Positions 46,393-58,164 are shown, counted from the first letter of the stretch. The stretch: 64,000 bases of DNA from Blasia pusilla (GCA_050084515.1 CM114273.1:2108001-2172000); one strand, 5' to 3'. Translations and numbers: made by a program. The notes: generated from the sequence alone by a model not told the origin.

Positions 46393-46851
46393 TTCTCTCT
46401 CTCTCTCTCTCTCATATAAACCCAAACAAACTCTCCTAATGAGAGGTTTAGGTTACTTATAAGGCAAGGTAGACCATAATTCTATCGCCTCATGCCAAGA
46501 GGTTTAATAAAGAGAGAATGAATTCCAAAATTTTCTCTTTTTGTGTACATCCCTTACCTCTCACTAAGCTCTCTTCATGGTAACATTTTCTCGTATGTTA
46601 TCTCCTTCAACTGCAATAGGGTATCAAAGGCCATTTCCCAAAGTGGAAAGTCAACTATACTTATACTAAGAACTTATTTGAAATAATAATACCCATAATA
46701 TAACTCCAAATGAGCCAAAACAAAGAGGAAACCTGCTCTTTAAGAATACTTGAGGCCTCACCAAGTCATTCTCGACCTCTTGAGACTGACCTCCAATCTC
46801 CTTGGATAGTGGATAGACATTGATCCGTCCTTAAAGATGTGATAGACTGAT
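46233..46851 (-). repeat. LTR-like repeat X plus R, third copy (inverted, diverged)
   Basis: The reverse complement follows X of copy 1 from 46851 down to about 46420 (CCTCATTAGGAGAG-like and GAGACCTGCT-like words preserved with many changes). After a microsatellite it continues with an R-like piece ending AGCGATGTGTATGTGCAC at about 46245. The order X then R is the same as at 14172-14810. Confidence 0.6.
46353..46413. repeat. Compound microsatellite (ATCT)n-(CTTT)n-(CT)n
   Basis: Uninterrupted ATCT units, then CTTT units, then a CT run, located inside the third LTR-like copy between X and R. Confidence 0.9.
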
Positions 46852-47668
46852 AGTGCAAATGGGAGGTTTGAAACGAAGAGAGACATAATTAGTAGGCAAT
46901 CTCCACATCCAAACGGTGGAAATTTGTTAAAGAAAATACGGCCATGGAGATATGAGACTAGGGAGCATAGTTTGAGATACCTTGTTCTATATGAAGGAAG
47001 TAAGCCACGTAACTCATAGATCTTTTTAAACCCCATACTACATCCATGAATGTAATTTGGAGTTGCTTTATATGGAAGGGCTTGTTAGGATCTCTCAAAC
47101 TATGCTCTCAGTCTTAGATGATGTCTGCATCTTTTTATAGTTTTCTTCCATTTGTAGCATGAGGTGGTGGTGGAGGTCAACGCACACCAAATTACGTCTC
47201 GCTCCATTGTGCACTGCAAGTATAGACTCCAAACTATTTCGTTCGCAACCTTGTGTAACAGTAGGGACTCAAGTAACAATTACATTCAACATGGAGACCC
47301 TCTAATGAAGGAATGGATTGTCTCGATTTTTATAGCCAAAAGACGTATATGGCCTATTCCTTGAGATTTTTCCATACATGGTTGGATGTTTATTTAGTGT
47401 CTCGAGGGTGGTTTGACCCTTTACAATTAATGAAAGGTCATCGATCAAAAGCCAGCATGGCATACTTATTAGGAGGAGCACATGGGAAGTTCTAGCTGAA
47501 CATGGATATAAAATACTCCCTACATATTGCATGCGTAATTGTTTTTCTTAAGCCAATGCAATCAATTTTTTCAATAATGGAAATCGACTTTTTTTTGAAA
47601 GAAATCTTGAAGAAACCATTTCTTGTGAAGTTATTTTTTGCAAGATATTCACGAGTTCCTGAATTTAT
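46852..47668. other. Intergenic DNA, no gene recognised
   Basis: Forward frames at 47164-47364, 47313-47495 and 47502-47696 follow each other, but none shows a domain. They could be a very old retroelement. Confidence 0.4.
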
Positions 47669-47975
47669 GGAGTGTAGTGTTTTTTTGGAGAGCTAGAAGA
47701 TTCTGTCGTATCTACGCTATTAAAAGGATCTTTACAATCCAAAAATAAGAAAATGACACTACTCTTCCAATCGTGTTTGTGGTCCAACACTTAAAAATGT
47801 GCTCAAAGTCGCAGTCTTTTCTGGAGTGTGGTTCTTTCGGGAGAGCTAGAATATTCTAGAATATTTACGCTATTAAAAGGATCTTTCATATCCAAAAGTA
47901 AGAAAATGATACTACTATTCCAGTAGTATTTGTGCTCCAATACTTAAATGGGCTCCAAGTCGCAAGCTTGGATCT
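47669..47975. repeat. Tandem duplication of about 154 bp
   Basis: GGAGTGT.GT.TTT..GGAGAGCTAGAA at 47669 recurs at 47823. Both units continue with TACGCTATTAAAAGGATCTTT, AAGAAAATGA.ACTACT.TTCCA and a CAAGTCGCA-like end. Confidence 0.75.
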
Positions 47976-49057
47976 ACCCTAATCCCAAAAGAAGATGCTG
48001 AGGAACTGATAATGTGAATATCGAGCGTCTTCTATTCTTTTCGGGACAAATCATTTGTTGAAATTTATTGCTCATTAAAACCTCATTTGCTTGAGGTTTA
48101 TCTATAACGTGGTATGAATGTTGGGCTTTCTTTGTTTGAGGCGCACACATACATAAGAAACCTACAAATCAGAAACAGGTTGAAAAATAAACGGTTTGAA
48201 AAACACTGGCAGGAATCATTTAGACATGAGATATGCACAACAATAGCAATATTGCATGAGATTCTTTGGCTTCCACTACAAAGGTCTCTGAACTTATGAG
48301 AAATGGAGTCCAGCTATTGCAACATAGATTTCAGAATAGATCTCATATTTGGAAAACAGTGGACAACAACAATTGCACTTAAAATGTTCAATGTTCATTC
48401 GATCAGAGTATCAAGTATTCATTTTTCGTGCATTTTAGCATTCCAGTCAAGTTTATCCACATGCAATCCGTCAGAAGCCTTCTTAGAGGATAAGAGGAGT
48501 CTCAATATCTGACTTTAGCTCATCATTATACATTTTACATCGATATATGTCCGACTCTTTGTTATAAAGAGAAAATCTATACATGCTTATTGCACGAACC
48601 GGAACATCAGTGACTCCTTGGTTAATGGACTGTAAGACCTCATGCAAGAACTCAACCCTAAGGATTCAACGCATGCTCCAAAGGACAGGACACAATTTTG
48701 AATACCAGAAAATCTCCAAAGCGTTTTAAGCTTTTAAGATCTACACTGCAGGAAGTTGTGTAGCCTCTTACTCGCTGGATGTAAGTCATGTTGCGAGCAA
48801 TTAACTGGAATGCTATTCCCCAGGGACAAGGAAACATATTTGAAGTCATTTCCATCATAGCCTGTGGATCCTCAATGACTTTTGATGCTTTATCCCATCA
48901 GCAAAACAAAGGCTTTTCTAAACAAGATGGACAAAACTGTTTTTTCTCCCTTATTTACATTATGCAACCAACATGAGAAAATCGTCAAGATAGTCATTAC
49001 TATTTGGGTCGTTCCATGGGTGGAGATTCCAGGTCCACCCAGCTACTGATCCAGCAC
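47976..49057. other. Intergenic DNA and probable 3' flank of the reverse-strand small gene
   Basis: No coding motif seen in 47976-48960. The last part (about 48980-49057) would be the 3' untranslated region of the gene at 49058-50487. Confidence 0.4.
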
Positions 49058-50487
49058 TCATGAGGTTCCCTGACTGGACTCCTCTGCTCGGGCTGCATTC
49101 CTGGCTTGCACCCGGTAATAGATCTCATACGCCGAGCCTACAAATCAAGACAAACAATTTAGTTACCCATGTCTGTTAACCAATGACATCAAGGGCTCAC
49201 AAGGAGGACACTGAAAGCATATCTCCCTTTCAAAAGTGGAGAACCAGCAACAGTTAAAACTATGTGCACTCCACAACACTTGCCCCGGATTTTGTGGTTC
49301 TGAAACTGTATTAGAGGGTCTCTTAATGAGTTGTTGGAATAAACTACCCAGGCTAAGCATGAGCTCTTTCGAATTCATGCTGAGTATGATAAGCTGTTCC
49401 AGAAACTTCCACAGCCTCTTATGACCCTGTTCCCGTAGAATTTAGGTCTGTACTGATCAGTCCTCACAGACTATACTCCCTCCAGTCTCACGGTCCTGAG
49501 GCATGTACATTCTCGAGTCATTTGCTCACCTACTACCTATTCCCAAAATCAGGCATCAATCTCCACTCAGTCCATTGTGTCGAACCTACCCTGGGTATCG
49601 CTTCCACATATCATTCTTCCATTGTTAACAAACCTTTCCTGCCTACGTGCAGCTTGATAACGTCACTGCCACATTCTGGCATGAAGCCACATGCTTCAAG
49701 CGCCTCCCACAAGCGCTTCCATTGATTTAAATTTAAATTACAATTCGAGGAGATCTGGGGGGTAATTCTCCACCTCGGTGCACGTGTACCCTGGCCTCAT
49801 CGAACATTCCCTACTCTGGTGGTCGTTGGAAGTTGCACAAAAATTGGTCATGTGGCCTTGAAATCTTGGGAAACACAGAGCAGGAGGCATTCACTCATTC
49901 CATTCTTCTGCACATCCTCTAGATCAAATTGGAAAAATAGGAAACCTAATCGAGATCGCATACCGGCAACAACCAGCATGACGAGCACGTCACCAAGCCT
50001 CTGGATCGAACGAATAGTGCCCTTAGTGGATTGAAATTCCTTCAAAGCAGGATCCTCCTCTAGTAGCTGCACAAACGAAGTATCAGGAACTTCACTATCC
50101 CACACACACCACTTCCTTTCCAGCAAGGAAAACTGCCAAGTCTTCCCAGCATCGACTACACTCGTCCCTACTTGAGAACACTACTCGCCGTACTACTCTC
50201 AAGTAATAAAACATCCAAGAAAATTCGGAGGAATTTGTACGATCGCCAAAGAAACACGACTACTAAAAATCCAAAACCACGAGACACAGGTATGCGCTAC
50301 CAAACAATCAATCACATGCGAAACCTCATAATCCACGGCACCAACGACCAAACCGGAAAGGTTTCCATCAGCCACATACCGCCCTCTCTCTCGCACCCGC
50401 TTCACCTGCCATTCTGCGAGTCTGCATCGCCGGAATGCGCGGCACCCCAGCGACGCGCTTCGCAAATGCCCTCAAACCCCCCTGCAT
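49058..50487 (-). CDS. Small three-exon gene, probable mitochondrial membrane protein (unnamed)
   Basis: Assembled from splice signals and phase. Exon 1 is 50487-50406 (ATG; MQGGLRAFAKRVAGV, Arg-rich and acid-free like a mitochondrial presequence; CAG then a GTGAAG donor). Exon 2 is about 50155-49964 (acceptor TGTAG; an alternative at 50167 adds four residues; donor GTATGC). Exon 3 is 49137-49058 (acceptor TTTGTAG, TGA stop). All junctions are in phase 1 and agree, giving 117 or 121 residues. The mature part reads LLERKWCVWDSEV, then EEDPALKEFQSTKGTIRSIQRLGD, then a short hydrophobic helix VLVMLVVAGSAYEIYY and a charged tail. I do not recognise the family. The layout suggests a small inner-membrane subunit or assembly factor. 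Confidence 0.6.
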
Positions 50488-51653
50488 TCTGCGCAGTCAG
50501 TCTGCTCCCAAAAAAAAAACCCCCCCGACGCCACGCTCCACAGATCTCCTGCCACCGATCTCTCTCCAGCAAACTGAACGCGAGCGGACGGGCACCGATG
50601 GACCAAAGCGCAACAGATCGATCGCACAGACGAGGGAAACGCAGATCTGCACTTCGTGGAGGTCGATTTGCTGAGGGGGAAGAGGAGGGACAAGTGGAAA
50701 CCATTGGACGCCGAGGGACTAGGGCGTGTGACGCCGGCACGTCCCGTCCAATGATCGGGGAGATCCGCGGTTACGTGTTGTGCTGGCCGGCTGATTTTCC
50801 GATTTCCCGATCTGCTTTTGACGTTTCCGGCAGCGTTGCCGGCAGGGTTTACGACGGTTCCGGCAGCTGACCGGATTTCGGGGGGTTCGCCGGACGGGAG
50901 GGGCTGCCGGTTCTAAGCCGGACAGAGGTTTCCGCTGGTCGGTTTTAGGCCACGTCATATACCGGCAGCCGGAAAATTTTCGTAGCTTCTGATTGGCTAG
51001 TAGAAGGGACGGTCGGATGATGTCGAGGAGGAGAGGCTACATCGGGACCGTCCAATATACGTTTTACCCCCCCGGCATTTTAGGTCTTCATTCTGAGCCG
51101 TCCAATCCCGATCGGACGCTCAGCACGGAGGGTCGAGCCTCGAGGGGCCCAGCCGAGGGGGTGGAGACCCCACGCTGGCCCCTCCGAGCCCTCATTCTTC
51201 GAATTTCTTCGTGGCTGATCACTCTTCCTCGCTCGTTGCTTCGTCGCTCGCTCTCGGACGCTTCGCTCTCGGACGCTCGCTCTCGGACGCTCGTTTTTGG
51301 ACGCGGAGACGCTGCCTCATTTTTTCATGTGCTGCTCGGAGTCTCAGTCCCTTGGACGCTCGCTCGTTTCTCGCTGGGACTTTGGGACGCTCGGAACTGG
51401 CTGCTCGCTCGCACCTTCCTTGTATTTTCAGAGTTCTTGTTTTCACCTTGCTTGCTCGGTCGGACGATGATCGGACCTTGCTTGCTTGCTTGCTCGGACC
51501 CTGGTTGCTCTGACGCTGGGACTCTGGAGTCTCGTAGCACTTGCTGTTTGCTCGCTCTGGAATTCCCAGTTTCTCGCCGAGTGCCTGGGAATTTGGGATT
51601 CTAATTTCTTGGAGACATTGGTCTCCCTCGGATTCGGGAGTATCAGATCACGG
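50488..51653. promoter_or_regulatory. GC-rich region between divergent genes, with a minisatellite
   Basis: GC-rich and CpG-rich DNA between the reverse-strand small gene and the forward hAT-like gene, so a shared promoter region is possible. At about 51228-51300 the word CTCGCTCTCGGACG repeats with small changes, and related GGACGCT words continue to about 51400. Frames at 50172-50870 and 50993-51604 are compositional and carry no domain. Confidence 0.45.
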
Positions 51654-53008
51654 ATGGCAAAGAGACAAAAAACTATGACAACTTTCCTAGGTAAGGAACA
51701 AGGAAACAAGGGGCCAGACATCATCCCATTATCTGGCTCTTCTGATGGAAAAGAAGAGTAGACTCCAGCAGGAAGCAGTGGGGCTTTACTTGAGAAAGTT
51801 TGTGTTGCATGGAAGGATGTATGGTACTCATTGTAGGATTGGATTGAATTTGATTTTGACCTTGGTAGAATCTTTTGTAAAGTTCGTAGGAAGGGGAAGG
51901 GGAAGAGTGTCTTTGCCAAGGATGGTGCAATTAATTGTAAGGTTTCATCCTTTACTGAACATGCCAAGTGTAATGAGCATATCAAGTTTGCACGGGCTGC
52001 AAATGGGGGTAAGAAGTCCATGGCCAAGGCCATTGCCACAACCAATCGAACCTGCGAAGCCGCTCTGATGACATTGTTTAAATGTGCATACTTTCTTGCA
52101 AAGGAGGCTATTCCATTTATCAAATTCTCCAGTCTTTGTAAGTTGTTAGTTTCTGTTAGTTTTTGTTAATGCTCCCATTACCAAAGACCTATACCAAGAT
52201 GAGAAGAGTCGTCGTGAAATGTCTTATTTCATTAGCCAAGTCCTACTTAGTAGGAGTCTTGCTAGAGTTCAAGCCTCTCCTTTCTTTGGAATTATGATCG
52301 ATGAGTCGACTGACATATCCGTAACAGGGCATCTAGTCGTGTTCGCTACTTTCATTGAAGAGGGCCTAAGCGGAATCTTGTTTTCTAGGTTTAATTCGTT
52401 GCAAATCTAAATGTTCTAATGCTATTACCGAAACTTTGCTGCAACTACTGAAAGACGGAGAATTGGAATTCTCCAAAATGGTTGCATTTGGTTCTGACCG
52501 TGCCTCAACAATATTAGGTAGCCAGAGAGGGGTAGTCTCTCAATTGAGGCAGAAGGTAAATCCCTATATTCTTTCAATTCATTGTGTAGCCCATAGAACA
52601 AATCTGGCCGCTTTATCAGCTGCCAAAGCTCATGATTATAATTTAATCTCCTCTGAAGTTGACAGGATTCTCAATGCTGTAGCTAGCTACTTTAGAAGGT
52701 CCTCCAAGAGGGAAACAGTCTTGTTATCTTTGCAGGAAAAATTGAATGACTCCCAGCAAGTCATGAAGAGATGCCACAAGATTCGATGGTTATCCCGTTG
52801 GCAAGCTGTGACCACATTGTGTGATTCTTTAGAATCGGTAATGAAGTACTTCAGAGATATATCTTCTTCAGAGGATGATGCGAATGTTGTCAACTTGTTT
52901 AACAAGTTGAGATCATTCCAAATTATCTATCCCCTCACCATTTGCGGACAAGCTCCATCTCTTTGCCCTGCGCCCTGCCTGACTGTCTTTGCCTTGCCTC
53001 GGGTTTAA
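51654..53008 (+). pseudogene. hAT-family transposase gene (TTF-type finger, KIAA1586/ZNF862-like), broken
   Basis: Starts at ATG 51654 (MAKRQKTMTTFLGKE). The frame goes through TAG at 51759 and at 51834, then is open to TAA at 52167. It covers a zinc-finger-like part (FCKVRR; CKVSSFTEHAKCNEHIKFA) and the helical KCAYFLAKEAIPFIKF segment. A short internal duplication (GTTAGTTT.TGTTA at about 52145-52169) shifts the frame. The next part, about 52170-52385, has FFGIMIDESTDISVTGHLVV, the first acidic residue region of hAT catalytic domains. The last, about 52390-52950, has FGSDRASTILGSQRGVV and SIHCVAHRTNLAA. The C-terminal hAT dimerisation region is absent. Few lesions for a transposon this decayed suggest recent death. 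Confidence 0.78.
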
Positions 53009-53664
53009 CACCACTAGTCTTGGATTTCAATACACATGCTCCCTCCTTTGGCGACCTTCTTGAAACCCCTTCACGTCCTTCCGGTAGCCTGCAGTTCGGG
53101 CAGCCCCGCCTTTGACCTCGTGTTAGCTTAACTTGAGGATGAATAGGCGTGAGGGGAGGGAGGGAATGGAGGTAGGAGGAGGAAGAAATGAGAAAGTGCG
53201 GATCATGAATGTTGGTGGGGGATGAGAAAGAAAGGGGAGATGGAGCCCATGCGGATAAGTCCTTCTATAGGACGGATGTAAATCCATGAACATGGACTTT
53301 GTCCATGTGTAACCTTGCGAAGCTAGGGCCAATATTCTAATATTTGAGGAGTTGAGACACTCCATGAAGGATACAGAGGAGCAAGAAGGAGCTAGTAATT
53401 ATTGATTTTGTGAGGCCCAAGATGAATAATTTTCCTGGTCTTGCGTAATTTCTTTTTTGCTTGCTGCACTGTCAGAGCTTCAAAATTTCCCCTTCTTTTG
53501 TTCCCTTCGTCAGTTCGTTTGCCAGTGCTTGTTTTAATTCTTTGTTGGGGACATTCAATGTCAATCAGGTCACTTGTGAACATTCGACGTAAACATGTTC
53601 AACCATCCTCAGCATGTAGTTCATATACTTCCTCCGGGACCCTTTTTTTCTAGTGATCTGAAAT
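53009..53664. other. Spacer between the hAT and MULE pseudogenes
   Basis: Homology to hAT proteins stops near 52950. The DNA that follows is moderately GC-rich and purine-rich (GGGAGGGAGGG at about 53155). No terminal inverted repeat or gene was recognised. Confidence 0.45.
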
Positions 53665-56600
53665 AGACAAAAGAGGAGGCTACAATCCCTCAGGATAGGT
53701 TCAACGATTTTCTTGAAGGGGAGAGAAACAAAGGAGATTTTCATTGTGCCTTCAAGATAAGAAACTCAAGTGAGAGGACAACATCTCGATACATAACCCG
53801 ATATTGGTGTGCTTATGGACCAGATGAATTTCGAAACATGGTCAAAACATATCTCCCGAGTAGTGTAGAAAAAGGGAAAAAGAAAGGTCCGAACAATAGA
53901 CCCCTTGCTCAATTGACATTGCTTGGTACATCTGTTTCTCGAGGATGTCAATGCCACTTTGCAAAGGTGGTGTATGTAGAACGACCAAATTTGTGTTTTA
54001 TTCGTTAGATGCATCGTGAAAATACTAAGAAGAATAATGAAATTTGTCATGGGACGTTGGATAAGAGTTCAATTGTTGCAAATGCTCATGTTGCATCATG
54101 TCTATCTAATAGATGTTGTCAGTTTTTTGAACGTTTGTTGAGAGCCGGTTTTCAACCTGCAGATGTTCTGAACAAACTCTACAAACACATCAGAAAGAGG
54201 TGTTCGAGAAGTACAAGTTAGAAGGTCACATGGTCAAGGGATATGAACCTCACCATGAAAGATACCTACAACATCATACTATAATTGAAGCTAAATTCAC
54301 ATCATTATAGTCCATGTGATGCAACCGCAGTAAGAATATGGGTCCAACATCTTGGTTTGGCTTTGTTGTATCGAGAACAAAACAAACCAAAAGGTCTTCC
54401 ATTTTTCTTAGTAGTTGCAATGCCATGGATGGTTGAGAAGCTTGCTACATTGAGCCAAGGAGGCTTAGTGGGAATGGATTCGACTTTTGGAACTAACCTT
54501 AATGAGGTAATACACTACATCTATCCACTAATTTGATGTTCAAAAATGGATACAGAAGGCAGTAAATATTCTAAAATTAATTAGTGAAGTGTGTTTTTGT
54601 TCTTATTTGGTGGAAGAATCCATAAGTTTGCAATTTGAACTAACTATGTGAGTTTTCTTTTGTGTTTCAAGTTTCAATTGTTTATACTTTTATGGTATGA
54701 TGAATTCCAAAATGGAATTCCATGCGCTTGGGCTTTGATGGAAAGACTCACACAAGCTGATATTTTAGAGGTCTTAAGTGCCATCAAATTGCAAGTGAAA
54801 AATTGCAGAAGGGAAGTACTTGAATCTTTTGAGTTATGGAGGCCGTCCTATTTCATATTGGATAATTCCAAAGAGGAACGCGCTACAATTGAGTATGTGT
54901 TATCTGATAAATTCCCCTATCCTATGTGAATTTTTTTCCTATTGTATTATGTGCATTTAAATATTAAAAGTGTCATTATAGAACACTTTCAATGGTTCAG
55001 TGCTTCAAAAGCGTAATTTTTGTTTCCTCCATTGTATTCAAAGATATCTCCGGGGGTCATGATATTTCTGTGCATCTGGCACATCCGCTAAACGTGGATC
55101 CAAAACTTGCGTATGAAGGTTAGAGATCCCATTATCAAGAATTTGATGAATAGAGAGCTTGCTCAAGTCTTGTATACCAAAGATTCAGGTACATATCATT
55201 ATCCATCACCACCTTGCTATTTCCTATTATTAGAATTAGAACCACGGGTGGAATAGTTTGGATAGGTATTTGAACATTTCAATAAATGTTTGAAGGCAAC
55301 GTTTGAAGGAGCGTTATGTGCAATACTCAATTAGTTCCTCATTAGTGACTTTACAAATCCTTTGGTATCTATTACGTTGAAGCTTTCGTCGCTCGGTGGA
55401 AGGGTCAAGAACTTGTATTTTGTGAGTACTTCCAAGCATATTGGATTCCCAAGATACGTAGATGGGCCATCCAATATCAGAGCACCATAAGGAGAGAATA
55501 TTAGAATCCAACTGGTGCTGTGGAGCATTGGCATCACATGTTGAAGACTCACTTGAAAGCTTCCACAAGAACTAAACGTCAACGTCGCTTGTCATGGCTA
55601 TTGCATGTGTTAGTTGACATAGTGGAGTTGAACTATTGGTGTACCTCAAATTTGAAGATGCAAGGGTGTGTGCAGAATCGAATGGTGGAGAACAATCTAG
55701 GCATGGCAATAAAGAATGTCAAGTTCATTCCAAATGAATATGTTACGTTAACTTCCATCAGCAGGAGGAAAGTTGCATATGTGAAAAGTCAATCTAAACC
55801 CCTCCATACTCATGAAGTCGTTGATTACGACAAGGATGGTAGCATCTACACGTGCCCACACGCCACTAAGGGGAACACATGTAAACATCAGGTTAGTGGC
55901 TACATCATCCTTCGTAAATGACGTAAATTTTCTTGAAGATTCTGATGTTCGAACATTTCAAAATTGAAATTGTTTATTTTTTTGTACAAGTGAAGGTTCT
56001 TCTAATGAACAGTCACACAGAAAGTGATATCCTATTGTATTTGGGTAGAAAGAAGGGAAGTATTTGGGGGCGGGGGATGACTGCATTGACGGGTGAGGTA
56101 GTCGGAGGTGGGAAACCCGCTACTCTTGTAGACTTTAATTTCCGCATGACCAATGAGAAAGTAGTTGGAGAGCAAGATTTGGTTCCTATGGTTAAAGACA
56201 TTTCAAGAATGGTAGACTTTGTCTTATCCTCATGGACCATAGCGATACTCTTCTAAAATATGTTGTCAAAAATTCCTTGACTTGAAAGCCAAACGTGAAC
56301 TAAATATCAGACACTTCTCGGACAAGGAAAACATAATGCCCACACCGTTGGAGTGATTGGAGTTTGATTCAAAGAAAGGACTTTGTGGAAAATATGGTGG
56401 ATGGTCGGAAAAGGAAACAAATATGTTATACCAATTCTCAAATTCACCATGATATCATTGCCTACCCTCCAATGAAGCTGCACGTTGGTCCCGAGGAAAG
56501 ATTCAGCACTATGAACCAAGAGCTGGACTTGAAAGTGGAAGAGGAAGTGGATTTAGAAATGTTGTGGGTGAAGTATGTTGAAACAACACCATAAATCCCA

Positions 56601-56700
56601 GCCAAGTCAAGAAGGAGAAGAAAAACTTGGAAGTTATTCGAAGGCAACGAGCATTGGACCGCCTTGCTGCTGATCAATAAAAGCAAGTACCAGACACTCC
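53665..56700 (+). pseudogene. MULE-type transposase with SWIM zinc finger, broken, intron-containing
   Basis: Protein pieces follow in order. At 53700-54221 is an N-terminal WRKY/FAR1-like region (TRYWCAYGPDEFR; RGCQCHF) with TAG at 54006. A frameshift follows, then about 54285-54506 (DATAVRIWVQHLG; LVGMDSTFGTN, first catalytic Asp). An intron with GTAATA donor (54507) and TTTCAAG acceptor (54671) keeps phase 0. Next is 54672-54925 (YDEFQNGIPCAW; FILDNSKEE, second Asp). A second intron is likely (about 54926-55043). Then come PGVMIFLCIWHIR, a decayed helical part, and 55515-55921 (GAVEHWHHMLKTHLKAS) with the SWIM finger CPHATKGNTCKH. The tail to about 56700 is eroded. Terminal inverted repeats were not identified. 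Confidence 0.78.
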
Positions 56701-56964
56701 CCAAGCGCAGAAGACTCGAGCAAGTTCATGTGCAAAAGCCATATTACGTGAATCAAATGCTAGCATAGACATTCATAATTGAAATGATGGTTGCATTCGG
56801 CCATTAAAATGTGAATTGATATGATGGAAAATAAAGTGGAAAATATTCTCCAATGCTACTTGCTTTCCAAAAAGAAACTTCTTCATTGGTACAACCATTT
56901 CCTGCAGGAGCCTCACTCCTTGCTCAAGAAAAGGGTCAAGATGTTATTGTAGAATGAGTTAAAT
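56701..56964. other. 3' flank of the MULE pseudogene
   Basis: Short spacer leading into the tandem array. No motif recognised. Confidence 0.4.
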
Positions 56965-57670
56965 AATTATCTCGAACAGTGCAATAAGAGTTCAATGAAT
57001 GGGAAGTCATTGTTGGGTGAAGTAGTCTTACGCCCAATAAAGGGGGCTACAACTGACTAGAGTAGAAAAATGCAAACAGTGAACTCACTGTTCCTTTTAA
57101 GGGAAGTTACTAATCGGTGAAGTTGGCTTACACCCAACATAGAGGAGCCACAACCCACTAGAGTAGAATTATTTGAACAATTCAAGCGAACATTCAACTT
57201 AGTGTTCCATATATGTAAGGGAAGTTACTGTTCGATAAAGTAGTCGTACACCCAACAAAGGTGGCCACAACTGACTAGAGTAGAATGATTTGAATAGTTG
57301 AAGCAAACAGTAAACTCAGTGTTCCATATATGTAAGGGAAGTTACTGTTTGGTGAAGTAGCCTTGCAACCAACAAAGGGGGCCATAACAAACTAGAATAG
57401 AATAGTTCAAACACTTAAAGCGAAGAAAGTACTAAGAGTTCCCATGTAAGGGAGTTATTGTTCGGTTAATTAGCCTTACACCCAACAAATAGGGGCACAA
57501 TTGACTAGTATAGAATCCGATGAACAATTTAGGCGAACAATGCACTAAGTGTTCTCAATTTTACAAGTCATTGTTTGGACAAGGAACCTCAATCCAACAT
57601 AGGAGGTCATGGTCTTATTCTACAATTGGACCAACAGTGAACTAACTGTTCTAAGTATGAGAAGATATTG
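56965..57670. repeat. Tandem array of ~100-118 bp units with inner palindromes
   Basis: About six and a half units start with GGGAAGT-like words at 57001, 57101, 57219, 57336, 57450 and about 57563. Shared words are GTGAAGTAG, ACCCAACAAAGG, GGCCACAACTGACTAGAGTAGAA and GAACAGT...ACTGTTC. At 57075-57092 the last is an 18-base near-perfect palindrome (AACAGTGA-AC-TCACTGTT). Some units keep only half of it. Confidence 0.85.
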
Positions 57671-57894
57671 TAACATCAGAAACAAAGTATGCCTCGTGAT
57701 TTTGAAACATAAAAAACAAGCTTTATATATTTCATGCAATAGAAGTTAACATTGGTGTTCTAGACACGGATAGTATCCATGTAGAACCCTTCGAATATGA
57801 TACCAACTCGTACTTAATTTTGAGTCACCATTAGGTTGTGGCTCAGCAAGAATAGAAGACTGGACTTTATTGATCACACGATTGCCACACATGT
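57671..57894. other. Intergenic DNA
   Basis: Nothing recognised. Confidence 0.4.
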
Positions 57895-58164
57895 TCAAGT
57901 AAAAGACAAAACTGAATGCTCTAGGGCTAGATCAGACAATGCATCCCAAGATTTTATACCAAACTCTTGGAAGTAGTGTTCAATCAACTCAACTAACAAA
58001 TAAGAAGATGAGAGAGTGGGGAGGTTCCCTGTGCTATAGTATATCTCCCGCGCCCTATCAACCATTGCCGCCTTCGCTCTTTGGGCACACTCTTTCTTCT
58101 TATCTGCCTCGCGTTGCTTCCATCGAGCAGCCATATTTCTTCGCAAGGGATCATAGTGCTCCAT
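57895..58164 (-). CDS. Hypothetical ORF, 89 aa, possibly part of a decayed gene
   Basis: An ATG at 58164 opens a charged, helical peptide (MAARWKQREADKKKE; YYSTGNLPTLSSSYL) ending after a short hydrophobic tail. The Lys/Arg/Glu-rich helix and even codon use look coding, but no family is recognised and no supporting exon was found. It may belong to the transposon debris around it. Confidence 0.3.
   Translation of the reverse strand: MEHYDPLRRNMAARWKQREADKKKECAQRAKAAMVDRAREIYYSTGNLPTLSSSYLLVELIEHYFQEFGIKSWDALSDLALEHSVLSFT

Noticed and set aside
50172-50870. 232-codon forward frame opposite the small three-exon gene
   Set aside because: Ser/Arg/Pro-rich, no domain, no ATG-linked context; the reverse strand gives a phase-consistent spliced gene.
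51443-52123. 226-codon reverse-strand frame over the hAT start
   Set aside because: Antisense to the recognisable hAT coding sequence and without a domain.
56965-57670. CRISPR-like array
   Set aside because: Whole units repeat with gradual divergence and there are no unique spacers; the setting is a plant nuclear genome, so it is a tandem satellite.
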